NCBI GenBank assembly: GCA_036504535.1
Contig: DASXUY010000071.1
Coordinates: 1-64,000 of the forward strand
Source of the DNA: JARLGU01 sp036504535
GTDB lineage: Bacteria > Armatimonadota > Armatimonadia > Armatimonadales > Capsulimonadaceae
Direction: 5' to 3'
Length of the DNA: 64,000 nt
Part shown: in pieces, positions 1 through 7,992 of the stretch
How positions within the stretch are numbered: the stretch's first letter is position 1
How the letters are laid out: the number at the start of each line of letters is the position of its first letter
Made by a program: the position numbers and the translations under genes
The notes under the pieces: generated by a model
Seen by the model: only the letters and a program-made list of their open reading frames with translations
What the model was told of the DNA's origin: nothing
Database searches by the model: none

Positions 1-175
1 TGGCGCAAGACAACCACGACACATCGCACAATCTCCAAAAAGCCATCTACTCACCAAACACCAAACCAGCCCCACCCATTCGTCACAACGCCGCTCCTGC
101 GGCGACAAGGGTCCAGCGGCACGCTGGTGCCTCCCCGGCATGAGGGGCCTGCGGAGCATCTTACGACCGCCACGC
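1..175. other. Intergenic left edge with a repeat
   Basis: No gene is visible before the first stop codon. The only structured sequence is a two-hairpin dispersed repeat at 89-127 (separate entry). It lies downstream of the large minus-strand glycosidase gene and could end its transcript, although no T-run follows it. Confidence 0.6.
89..127 (+). repeat. Two-hairpin dispersed repeat, family A copy 1
   Basis: Hairpin 1 is CGCCGC-tcct-GCGGCG (89-104). It is followed by the linker ACAAGGGT and hairpin 2 CCAGCG-gca-CGCTGG (113-127). The same architecture recurs at 6313, 14161, 23274, 46242 (minus) and 51406 (minus). Stem 2 differs between copies but stays paired. Confidence 0.75.
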
Positions 176-3100
176 CTACGGGTAGCTGCCAGCTGGATAG
201 AGACGTAGCTCAGCCTTGCGCACACCGACACGCGCATCGGCGCTGCCTACGGGGATTTGGATCTCGTTGTCAGCGCCGAACCGTAGCCATGGGGTGACGT
301 TCAGCGATGTGATCTCGCCGATACGATGGTGGTGACGGCGCATGAGGTGGCCGTTGACGATCAATTCAACCATGCCGGGGGCGTCCATATAGAACATCGC
401 GGTTTGGCCAGCGGGGCGGTCGAGTTTGAACGTACGCTTGATCATTGCGGCCTTGCTCAGCGGGCCGGGAACTGTCACCTTGGCCAGCCACGAAAGATTG
501 TCTGGGGATGACGCCCATTCCCCGGCGAGGTCGACGGACGCGGCGGGTTTGGGGATGTACGAGAGGAACATATCGCCGTTCGCCCCAGCCACCTGGCCAC
601 CGCCCCAAATCTCAATGGCGAGCAGGTGCTGCGAGCCGGGCTTGAGTTTGTCGGTGACGTTCAGCGCGGTTACCTGCGACGTCGGTGGCACGAGTTCCGC
701 GCCGTCCAGCCAGATTCGGGCTTGGCCGCGAACGGCGTTTCCTTGCCAGCTTTTCATCCATAAGGCAATATCGCCATCGTTCCATTTGGCTGGGACGGTA
801 AAGCGCTTTCGGAGCAGTAAGCGATGGCTCGCGCGGTCCTCGGGAACCAGCCAGGAGCCGAAGCGGGCCGTTGGCCACGTTGCGTCATCGAGCGTGACCG
901 CTGCGAGCGGGGTGTGGTCGGCGGTGTCGGTGTCATCGAGGGGCTTGGACCGCCAATCCTCGTCGAGGTTGAGTGCGAAGCGAGCGTCGTACGGCGCCAG
1001 CTTGCGGCTGGGCGGAGTAGTGCCTCGCCACCACGCGCGCTGCAGGTTGAGCCAGTCGAGCGGAGCGGACGCGACCTGCTGTCGCGGGGCGATGAGGATG
1101 CGGATGTCGCCAGGACCGTACGCCAAATTCGCGAGTTTAAATACAGTGCCGTCGGTTACCGGCGCAATCTTCTCTCCGGTGCTGATATCGACACAGTAGG
1201 CCGGCTTGAAACCTGGTCGGAAGACCAGGTCGCTGGTGGCGGCTTTTTGGTCGTTGTTGACCGTGATCCACACGTCGTAGAGGCCGTTATTGCTCACCTC
1301 ATGGGTGGAATTGACGTTACCCGTTGTGGCACCTTCGATGGCCGCGACATTGAACCCAGCTAATATTTGGGCTAATAGCGGCCCCTTGATAGATGCGTTA
1401 CCGATATCGATGATCGCGCCTTTGCCGATCTTGCGCATGCCGACTGCAGTGCTGCCGTCGGGCCACAACATCAGTGGGACGCAGTCTGGCGCGACAGGCT
1501 TAAGAATCTGCCCAATTCCACGAAGGCTGCCGTCGTCCCAACCAGCTGGCTTGACTATGGTCTGACCGGGTGCGAACGACATTACGCGCCAGTCGGGATG
1601 ATGCGTGATCTGCGCGACGTTGTAGCCGGTCAGCCGCGAGATCGGCCAGCTGTCAGCCTTCTCGGGAGAGTGACGTCCCGTATCGCCGATAGTTACGAAC
1701 ACGCCGCCCTCGCGAACATACGCTTCGATATCGGCGACGGTCTTTTCGTCCATCACATTCGTATTCGTGTCGACGACTACTTTGTAAGCGGCGGCGTTTC
1801 CTCGGGCGAAATCCTTGGGCGTGACACCGTCCATGTGATACTGCTTTCGTAGTGCCACATTGAACTGATAATGAACGAAGCCCATCGGGCTGCCGGTCCA
1901 TGGCCATCCGTTGAGGTTCGAGACATCATCGCCGTACATCATCGCGACTTGTGCCTTAGGGACGTGCATCTTGCCGAACGCTCCGATGATGGGCTGATTT
2001 TGCTCGTACCACGTTCGGATTTCGTCGTTCCAGTACACGTCACCGATATGGATGAAGTAGTGGATACTGTTGACGCCTTCGGTTAGCCAGTTTCCGAGGA
2101 AGAATTTGAAGCCGGCGACGTTGGTGGCTGGTCCGCCCGGTTCGGCTGAGTACGGCAGGTCGGCCCCGCGTGCGATCAACGTCCCACCTTCGTTCCACCA
2201 CCCCGCCATGCCGCCGGTGTCGTGGAAATGGCCGCCATAATCCTGGCAGATCTCTTCGATCTGGCTAATAAACGCGTTCGGCGACATTGAGATCACCGAC
2301 CGGTCCGGATCGATCTGGCGAATCGCCTCGAAGCTGCGCTTGATCGCGCTCTTATGGATGCTGGCGTTCCACCTTGTGAAGTCCACCCACTGGGCGTTAA
2401 GCTGTTCGCCCAGGAACGGATACTCTGCTGGTGGAGTGGACGTCAGATACACCTTATAGCCGAGGAAGTTGCGTGGAAGGCGAAGCGCGAGGACGTTGTC
2501 GCCTGTCACCAAGGCGCTGGACACGTCGACGACCACAGGCGGTATCTGCCCGGTAAGGATGGGTTCGGCCACCTTTTTGCCGTTGACGTAGATTGGCGCG
2601 GGTTCGCGGTTGCCGCGATTGAGCGATATGACATATAGCCACACCTTCGGGTTGCTTGCCCGCCACTCGGCGCTGAGATCGAAATGACGACGCCACACGG
2701 CGGGGCGGCGGGGCAGGAACATCTGAGCGTCGGACGTTGGCGCGACCACGACGGGCCAGTCGGTATCCGGTGTCGCGGGCAGGTACCACTCCGCTGGGGT
2801 GGGATTCGTGGGCATCGCCTTGCCGTCGGCGAACTCTTCGTACTTTGTTCGCCACTCGCCGCCAAGGTCGATGGACGAGTCCGTGAAGCCCAGGAAGTGT
2901 GCTACTTCGGGGACGCGCACCGCCTCCCACGAGCGGATCGCGTCGGGCTTGCCATACCAGCGCTGCGAAACGGCGGCTGGGGTGCTGTATGTTTCTTTGA
3001 GGTAGTCACGGAACGATCGGTCGGCGCTGGGGCCGTACTCGTTCAGGATGTCGTGATCGCCGTGGCGCAGTTCGCCGTGGGGCTCCAGGTATTCGATGGT

Positions 3101-4075
3101 TGTCGGCTTTTTCGAATACTCGGCGATGGTTTGCTGCATCATCGACAGCTCCGCATCGAGCCCGGCGCCAGCGCTCCAACCGAAATGCCCCTTACCTGCA
3201 TGACCTGCGTCGCCAGGAGTATAGAATGCGCCGGAGTAGCCGGGCATCTTCTTCTGGATATCGTCAGGGTACCGATTAAGCAGCCACGTCGTATCGCTGG
3301 TGCTGGTGTTGACGATCACTGGCAATCCACGGTTGGCAGCGGCGCGTGCCCCGAACTCCCACAGGTTGTTATTAGTGAGGCCCTCTGCGAAGTCGACATG
3401 GTCGGAATTCTGCCAGAACACGAGACCAGGTTCGCCGTACTTCTTGGCCCAATCGAACTCGCCGAGGACGTTGTATTTATTCCAGTCCATCCACCGCTCG
3501 CCAGGCTTTGGGGTTGGTGTCTGGACGGGCCAATAGTAGAACGAGAACCCATGCTTGTCCCACGAATCGAGGTACATCGGAACGGACCCGGTCGCCGTCA
3601 GCTCCGCTGTTTTGAGCGTCGCCGCGCGCTGGACCAACAGCGCTTGTAGAGAGGCCACATCGCTAGCGGCGACAACGACCACCCGCACAGTGTCCCGATA
3701 AGCCGTGACGACGCCCTGGTCTGGGACGGCGACGAACGGAATGCTCAGGCCAGCCACGGTAGCTTTGTCGTCCTTGACGGTACCGACAAGGTGCAGGTCG
3801 CTGAGATACTTGGCGTGGACAATCTTCGCCTTCGCCTCGCTGTCGCAGCGGATGGTCGTCACCGAGCCTTGCGCACCGTTCGCACCGGCGTATTGCACGA
3901 AGTATCCCGCCAGCGATCCGTATCCCCGCAGGTTCGCGGCAGGCAGCGTTACTGCGCGAGTCTGCGTAAAGCCAGCCGGGGGCGCATCGGGAGCCGCAGC
4001 CTGGACGGCATGCGGAAGCAGTGTCATGGCTGCGGCAGTGCAGACGAATCGCAACATCAGTGTCATGCGGGGCAT
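176..4075 (-). CDS. Large secreted GH42-like multi-domain glycosidase
   Basis: A 1299-residue exported protein with a signal peptide ending near AVQA-AAPD (residue 26). Residues about 165-700 look like a TIM-barrel glycosidase region (for example LEPHGELRHGD near 328). It is interrupted by a jelly-roll insert near 430-560 of the kind found in beta-galactosidases. A glutaminase-like domain (YVREGGVFVTIGDTG, about 790) resembles the trimerisation domain of GH42 enzymes. The C-terminal 280 residues look like beta-sandwich binding domains. Substrate cannot be read from sequence. A GAGG ribosome site lies 8 nt before the ATG at 4075. The gene has its own promoter (4190-4218) and is followed upstream by two esterase-like genes in the same orientation, consistent with a polysaccharide-degrading cluster. 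GH42-like is a family impression; another clan-A family is possible. Confidence 0.85.
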   Translation of the reverse strand: MPRMTLMLRFVCTAAAMTLLPHAVQAAAPDAPPAGFTQTRAVTLPAANLRGYGSLAGYFVQYAGANGAQGSVTTIRCDSEAKAKIVHAKYLSDLHLVGTVKDDKATVAGLSIPFVAVPDQGVVTAYRDTVRVVVVAASDVASLQALLVQRAATLKTAELTATGSVPMYLDSWDKHGFSFYYWPVQTPTPKPGERWMDWNKYNVLGEFDWAKKYGEPGLVFWQNSDHVDFAEGLTNNNLWEFGARAAANRGLPVIVNTSTSDTTWLLNRYPDDIQKKMPGYSGAFYTPGDAGHAGKGHFGWSAGAGLDAELSMMQQTIAEYSKKPTTIEYLEPHGELRHGDHDILNEYGPSADRSFRDYLKETYSTPAAVSQRWYGKPDAIRSWEAVRVPEVAHFLGFTDSSIDLGGEWRTKYEEFADGKAMPTNPTPAEWYLPATPDTDWPVVVAPTSDAQMFLPRRPAVWRRHFDLSAEWRASNPKVWLYVISLNRGNREPAPIYVNGKKVAEPILTGQIPPVVVDVSSALVTGDNVLALRLPRNFLGYKVYLTSTPPAEYPFLGEQLNAQWVDFTRWNASIHKSAIKRSFEAIRQIDPDRSVISMSPNAFISQIEEICQDYGGHFHDTGGMAGWWNEGGTLIARGADLPYSAEPGGPATNVAGFKFFLGNWLTEGVNSIHYFIHIGDVYWNDEIRTWYEQNQPIIGAFGKMHVPKAQVAMMYGDDVSNLNGWPWTGSPMGFVHYQFNVALRKQYHMDGVTPKDFARGNAAAYKVVVDTNTNVMDEKTVADIEAYVREGGVFVTIGDTGRHSPEKADSWPISRLTGYNVAQITHHPDWRVMSFAPGQTIVKPAGWDDGSLRGIGQILKPVAPDCVPLMLWPDGSTAVGMRKIGKGAIIDIGNASIKGPLLAQILAGFNVAAIEGATTGNVNSTHEVSNNGLYDVWITVNNDQKAATSDLVFRPGFKPAYCVDISTGEKIAPVTDGTVFKLANLAYGPGDIRILIAPRQQVASAPLDWLNLQRAWWRGTTPPSRKLAPYDARFALNLDEDWRSKPLDDTDTADHTPLAAVTLDDATWPTARFGSWLVPEDRASHRLLLRKRFTVPAKWNDGDIALWMKSWQGNAVRGQARIWLDGAELVPPTSQVTALNVTDKLKPGSQHLLAIEIWGGGQVAGANGDMFLSYIPKPAASVDLAGEWASSPDNLSWLAKVTVPGPLSKAAMIKRTFKLDRPAGQTAMFYMDAPGMVELIVNGHLMRRHHHRIGEITSLNVTPWLRFGADNEIQIPVGSADARVGVRKAELRLYPAGSYP

Positions 4076-4189
4076 AAGGCAACCTCACCTTTCGTCGAGC
4101 AGGAAGGAGCGACGGCGGCGCGATCTGCCCACCGTCACTGGCGTATGAGGAAGCGTACCCTCCCACGGCGGCGGTTTGGTGTGGTTTCG

Positions 4190-4218
4190 ATACTAAATTA
4201 TTACAATCAGAGTGTCAA
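4190..4218 (-). promoter_or_regulatory. Sigma-70 promoter of the GH42-like gene with flanking inverted repeat
   Basis: On the minus strand TTGACA (4213-4218) is followed after exactly 17 nt by TAGTAT (4190-4195). A split inverted repeat, GTGTGGT at 4179-4185 and ACCACAC at 4237-4243, brackets the promoter and may be a two-part operator. The leader to the ATG is about 110 nt. Confidence 0.65.
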
Positions 4219-4365
4219 TTTTACTCATTGTTGCGGACCACACTAATTACCCCTTATCCCCGTCGCCATCGCCTCATCGCAGCCGGGCCGGAACGCCTAG
4301 TCCGCCGACGGACGCAAGCGGCCTGACTCAGAGTGCCCGCAAGCGGGCTAGCAAGATACCCTTTT

Positions 4366-5319
4366 CTACTTCGGTGACGATATTAGCTTCGGGTCCCACT
4401 GCGCTGGCGCTAGGAGGATGACTTCTCCCGGTTTTGGCGCGACCGCGCTGGCGTCTTTGGCCACCTGTCCGCCAGCGGTGTGCGCGAGGACGAAGTTGAC
4501 CACCGGGGTCGGGTCGACGAGGCCGTGTGGGTGATGGCCGCAGCCCTGTTTGACGATAACCGCGATCTTGCCGCCGAGTTTCATGTATCGTTCTCGAACA
4601 ATGTCGGTGTTTTCGGGTTGCGGAACCGCAGAATCGGTGTCGCCTACCACGTGGATGATCGGAATCTTCGCCTTTGCGATCGGCTCCAAAGTGTCGATAG
4701 GGTTGCCCTTGAAATCGAGCATCTCCTGTTCGCTGGCGAAGTGGTAAACGCGAATCGCAGCCTGCCAGTCGCCCGCGCTACCGCTCCCCTTGCCTTTGCC
4801 GCCGGGCCAGCTCTTCATATCGCATACTGGCGCATCGCCATAGATGCAGCCCACCTTATCTGTGTTGACGGTGGCCCACCGGTAAGCATACAGCCCGCCC
4901 CGGCTGAGCCCTTCGAGCGTGGGACGCTTTGCCATGGCATAGGTTGTGGTCATTTCGGTGTAGAACGCGTCAAAGTGCTTCATCGCAGCCGGGCAGCCGA
5001 ATGTGTTGCCAACATCGACAAACGCCACATGGTAGCCCCGCGCTAAGATCGCTGTATCGAAAGATGGGAACGCGCCCCAGAACATGGTACGCCACACCCA
5101 CGGCCTGCCAGGCAGCGGTTCCTTGGGCTCGACGACGATGGCGTTGCATCCGTCAACGGGGAAGTTGTGGCTAACATAACCGCCAAACGACCCCACGGTC
5201 CCCGGCCACGCTACGGGAGTCGGGTCGGCAGCATAGGCGCGCGGCGCGGCAGCGGTCAGCAGTACCGCTGCGACGACGCACGCAACGGTGCGGGCTACTT
5301 TGGGTGAGCTGAAGTTCAT
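4366..5319 (-). CDS. Secreted alpha/beta hydrolase (esterase-like)
   Basis: A 317-residue protein with a signal peptide (cut near AYA-ADPT, about residue 30). It has an alpha/beta hydrolase fold signature: nucleophile elbow GLSRGG about residue 140, an acidic loop VVGDTDSAVP about residue 228, and a histidine in GCGHHPHG near 262. These fit a Ser-Asp-His triad. The sequence resembles exported prolyl-oligopeptidase/acetylxylan-esterase-like hydrolases that sit with glycosidases. Its probable role is removing ester groups from a polysaccharide or sugar. It lies between the GH42-like enzyme and an SGNH hydrolase, all on the minus strand. The exact substrate is unknown. Confidence 0.8.
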   Translation of the reverse strand: MNFSSPKVARTVACVVAAVLLTAAAPRAYAADPTPVAWPGTVGSFGGYVSHNFPVDGCNAIVVEPKEPLPGRPWVWRTMFWGAFPSFDTAILARGYHVAFVDVGNTFGCPAAMKHFDAFYTEMTTTYAMAKRPTLEGLSRGGLYAYRWATVNTDKVGCIYGDAPVCDMKSWPGGKGKGSGSAGDWQAAIRVYHFASEQEMLDFKGNPIDTLEPIAKAKIPIIHVVGDTDSAVPQPENTDIVRERYMKLGGKIAVIVKQGCGHHPHGLVDPTPVVNFVLAHTAGGQVAKDASAVAPKPGEVILLAPAQWDPKLISSPK

Positions 5320-5381
5320 TGTCGTTATCCTTGTTGCTCGTTCTTCGTTGCGCGAGTCGGCGAATAGATGCAGATCAAGAG

Positions 5382-5415
5382 TTTAGGAACGCTCGGGCCG
5401 CTTGGCCGTTTTTAT
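5382..5415 (+). terminator. Terminator-like repeat, family E copy
   Basis: TTTAGGAACGCTC is followed by a bulged GGCC/GGCC hairpin and TTTTTAT. The same layout recurs at 30121-30160 (minus), 54827-54860 and 56769-56800. Here it faces plus between two minus-strand genes, so it is probably a dispersed copy rather than a terminator for a neighbour. Confidence 0.5.
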
Positions 5416-5474
5416 AAAAGGGTGGCGATAGGTAAATTCAGTCTTGCCACACCGGTTTGGTTTGACACGCATTG

Positions 5475-6173
5475 CTATTTCTTCGGCAGCAATGGCGTGA
5501 TTGCGGCGACAACTTGAGCGCCTTCGAGCGGGACGCCGGTGGGGTTGAAGTGGATACCGCCACCGTCGAAGTACTCTGGGTGGCCGTTGGCGATTGCGAA
5601 AAGATCGTCAACGGGCAGGTTCTTGCTCGCGGCAAACGCGCTCGCGGCGGCGTTGCGGGCGATGACGCGGTCGGTGCGCGGGTTCGCTGTGCTCTTGTCC
5701 GGACCGTCGACGATAGGCGTCGTGAGCGCGATGATGATCTTCGCGCCGGGGGCAAGCTTTGCGATCGCGGCGATCACATCGGGGTAAGCCTTCTTGTACT
5801 CGTCCTCCGTGTAGCCCCATCCGTGCATTCCGTTGTTGAAGTGGACGATGTCCCACTTGTACGCCTTCAGAGTGGGCGCGAGTTCGTCTACGAGACCAGG
5901 ATCGCCGACGGAGCGGGACGTTGAGACGCGCGAAACCGACGCAGTGCCGCGCAAACCTTGGGCGACGGTTGCGTAGTACTGCCGTGTGATCGAGTCGCCG
6001 ATCAGCAGGACTCGGGGCAAGGTTGTGCCGTTGCCGTCAACAATCCACGCGTCGGTCCACTCGATGCCCTCCCGGTGAACGGTAGGCGCGTCGGCTGCAC
6101 GGGCAGCTGTGGCCATCGGTGACAGCGATGTGGCTACGAGAGCGATTGCAACGATCAATTTGTTCACGTTCAT
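5475..6173 (-). CDS. Secreted SGNH/GDSL-family hydrolase
   Basis: A 232-residue protein with an N-terminal signal peptide (residues 1-27, cut after ARA). The SGNH block I motif LLIGDSITRQY carries the catalytic Ser (about residue 59). HFNNGMHGWG matches the block with the conserved Asn. DGGGIHFNPTG near the C-terminus supplies the Asp and His of block V. Such enzymes remove acetyl or other acyl groups from carbohydrates. It starts back-to-back with the FucP-like transporter gene, and the divergent region holds a strong plus-strand promoter. The neighbouring alpha/beta hydrolase and glycosidase suggest one polysaccharide-processing cluster. Confidence 0.85.
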   Translation of the reverse strand: MNVNKLIVAIALVATSLSPMATAARAADAPTVHREGIEWTDAWIVDGNGTTLPRVLLIGDSITRQYYATVAQGLRGTASVSRVSTSRSVGDPGLVDELAPTLKAYKWDIVHFNNGMHGWGYTEDEYKKAYPDVIAAIAKLAPGAKIIIALTTPIVDGPDKSTANPRTDRVIARNAAASAFAASKNLPVDDLFAIANGHPEYFDGGGIHFNPTGVPLEGAQVVAAITPLLPKK

Positions 6174-6214
6174 TGTGTTCCTTTGCTTGCGCGGCGAATA
6201 ATCATCAGTCTAGC

Positions 6215-6243
6215 TTGACATGCGGCGGAGCGTCCGTTAATAT
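6215..6243 (+). promoter_or_regulatory. Promoter of the FucP-like transporter, with operator-like repeat
   Basis: TTGACA (6215-6220), 17 nt, TAATAT (6238-6243). A 7-bp inverted repeat CGTTAAT (6235-6241) / ATTAACG (6260-6266) overlaps the -10 element and start site, as expected for a repressor operator. Confidence 0.7.
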
Positions 6244-6312
6244 AGGTCTACGCACTTAGATTAACGGTGCGCTATCAATAGTCCTCTACAAATCACAGCG
6301 TCGAAACTCGAC

Positions 6313-6347
6313 GCCGCGAAGCGGCACAAGGGTGCAGGGACACCCTG
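6313..6347 (+). repeat. Two-hairpin dispersed repeat, family A copy 2
   Basis: GCCGC-gaa-GCGGC (6313-6325), linker ACAAGGGTG, then CAGGG-aca-CCCTG (6335-6347). It sits in the 5' leader of the transporter mRNA, about 25 nt before the ATG at 6371, so it would fold in the transcript. Confidence 0.75.
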
Positions 6348-6370
6348 CCGCACCGGAAAGCGACGAAAAA

Positions 6371-7747
6371 ATGACTGGTATCTCAACACCTTCTCCCAAC
6401 CGCGGCGTGTTCGTCACCGACGACGGCAAGAATGTTGGCGTCACGTTCGCGCTTGTCAGCTCGCTCTTTCTGCTCTGGGGCGTCTGCAACGGCATGATAG
6501 ACGTCATGGACAAGCACTTCCAGGACGCGCTCCACCTGTCCAAAGGCCAATCGGCCTGGGTGCAGTTCGCCCACTACATGGGCTACTGCTTCATGTCCCT
6601 GCCGGCTGGCTACTTCGCCAAGAAGCTGGGCTACAAGGGCGGGATCATCACAGGCTTGTGCATCGTCAGCGCCGCCGGGTTCTGGTTCGTCCCGGCTGGC
6701 CATATCGGCGCATTCTGGGCGTACCTTGTCGGCGTTTTCGCGCTGGCGATGGGCCTCACATTCCTCGAAACCATCGCGAACCCGTATACGACCGTGCTGG
6801 GGCCGCGCAAGTTCGCATCGATGCGCATCAACCTCGCGCAATCGTGCAACGGTATCGGATGGATCCTCGGCCCAATCATCGGCGGCCTGTTCTTCTACAA
6901 CTCGCAAGGCGATGTCGCCGCCGCGAGCCAAACAATCTACGTGCCGTACGTCACGATTGCAATCGTCGTGCTGCTTTTGGCGGGCGTCTTCGCGATGGCG
7001 TACATGCCTGATATCGTCCCCGCCGACGATTACGAAGGCGCGGCAGGTGGTCATTCGCCATCGCGGTCGATCTGGTCGCACCCACACTTCACTATGGCGG
7101 TGGCGGCTCAGTTCTTCTATGTCGCCGCACAGGCCGGTATCTTCAGCTTCTTCATCAACTACATCGTCGCCGAGATCCCGCCGATCACGCAGCAGCTTGC
7201 GACGGTCGGCTTGCTTTCCGGCGGCGCCACCCTGCGCGACGGCAACTGGTTCGTCAACGAGGCGGGCGCTACGCGTCTGCTGTCGGCGTTCGGCTTCGTT
7301 CTGTTCCTGCTTGGCAGGTTTGTCGGCACCGGCTTGATGCGCAAGTTCGATGCGGCTCGCGTTCTCGGCATATTCGCCGTAGCGAACACAGTGCTGATGC
7401 TCGTGATCTTCCTGAAGATCGGCTGGATCAGCTGTATTGCCCTGTTCCTGAGCTTCTTCTTCATGTCGATCATGTTCCCGACCATCTTCGCACTCGGTAT
7501 CAGCGGCCTCGGCGAGAAGAGCAAGAGCGCGAGTTCGTTTATCGTTATGGCCATCATGGGCGGAGCGCTCATGCCCAAGCTGATGGGACATATCGGCGAC
7601 CTGTACAACATGTCCAAAGGCTTCATCGTCCCGCTCTTCTGCTTCGTGTTTATCGCGTTCTACGGCTTCACGTGGAGCAAGCTCGTCGGGACGCCCGCGA
7701 CACCCGCGCCGCAGCCGCTCGACGAAATTGAGCCGGTGATTCCTTAA
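6371..7747 (+). CDS. FucP-type sugar/H+ symporter (MFS)
   Basis: About 458 residues with roughly 12 hydrophobic segments. The segment FLETIANPYTTVLGP and the following SMRINLAQSCNGIGW match the conserved region of the L-fucose:proton symporter FucP family (ETAANP and RLNLAQ in E. coli FucP, from memory). LGYKGGIITGL also fits. It probably imports a monosaccharide such as L-fucose or a related hexose across the inner membrane. The ATG at 6371 was chosen because the first residues of a longer reading (from 6332) derive from the upstream repeat. An alpha-L-fucosidase gene lies at 28.5-29.8 kb, which fits fucose use but is not linked. The exact sugar is inferred. Confidence 0.88.
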   Translation: MTGISTPSPNRGVFVTDDGKNVGVTFALVSSLFLLWGVCNGMIDVMDKHFQDALHLSKGQSAWVQFAHYMGYCFMSLPAGYFAKKLGYKGGIITGLCIVSAAGFWFVPAGHIGAFWAYLVGVFALAMGLTFLETIANPYTTVLGPRKFASMRINLAQSCNGIGWILGPIIGGLFFYNSQGDVAAASQTIYVPYVTIAIVVLLLAGVFAMAYMPDIVPADDYEGAAGGHSPSRSIWSHPHFTMAVAAQFFYVAAQAGIFSFFINYIVAEIPPITQQLATVGLLSGGATLRDGNWFVNEAGATRLLSAFGFVLFLLGRFVGTGLMRKFDAARVLGIFAVANTVLMLVIFLKIGWISCIALFLSFFFMSIMFPTIFALGISGLGEKSKSASSFIVMAIMGGALMPKLMGHIGDLYNMSKGFIVPLFCFVFIAFYGFTWSKLVGTPATPAPQPLDEIEPVIP

Positions 7748-7760
7748 ATATGTACTAAAA

Positions 7761-7979
7761 ACCTCATCCCCAGCCCTTCTCCTAAGATAAGGAGAAGGGA
7801 GCCAGAAAGCAGATGGCCGCCCAAGGGGCACCCGAAGTACCGGGCTATTTGAAGATTCACCTTTGGTGAAAAGTCCCTCGTACCGAAGACGGCAAAGTCA
7901 CGGGACTCCGTGCATGTGTCGCTTCGCGACGATCTTACTCCCTTCTCCTTATCGTAGGAGAAGGGCCGGGGATGAGGTA
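7761..7979. repeat. Inverted pair of CTCATCCCC-type repeats (MITE-like)
   Basis: Two roughly 42-bp arms, 7761-7802 and 7938-7979, are near-perfect reverse complements. Each contains an inner CCCTTCTCC/GGAGAAGGG hairpin. The 135 bp between them shows no gene. Single copies of the arm occur at 13506, 13787, 17079 and 21752. It fills the gap between the transporter and recQ, which converge here, so it could also terminate both transcripts. Confidence 0.65.
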
Positions 7980-7992
7980 TTATCGCCTTCCC

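Noticed and set aside
6383..7831. 482-residue minus-strand frame opposite the transporter
   Set aside because: Shadow frame: charged low-complexity sequence opposite a clear membrane protein gene.
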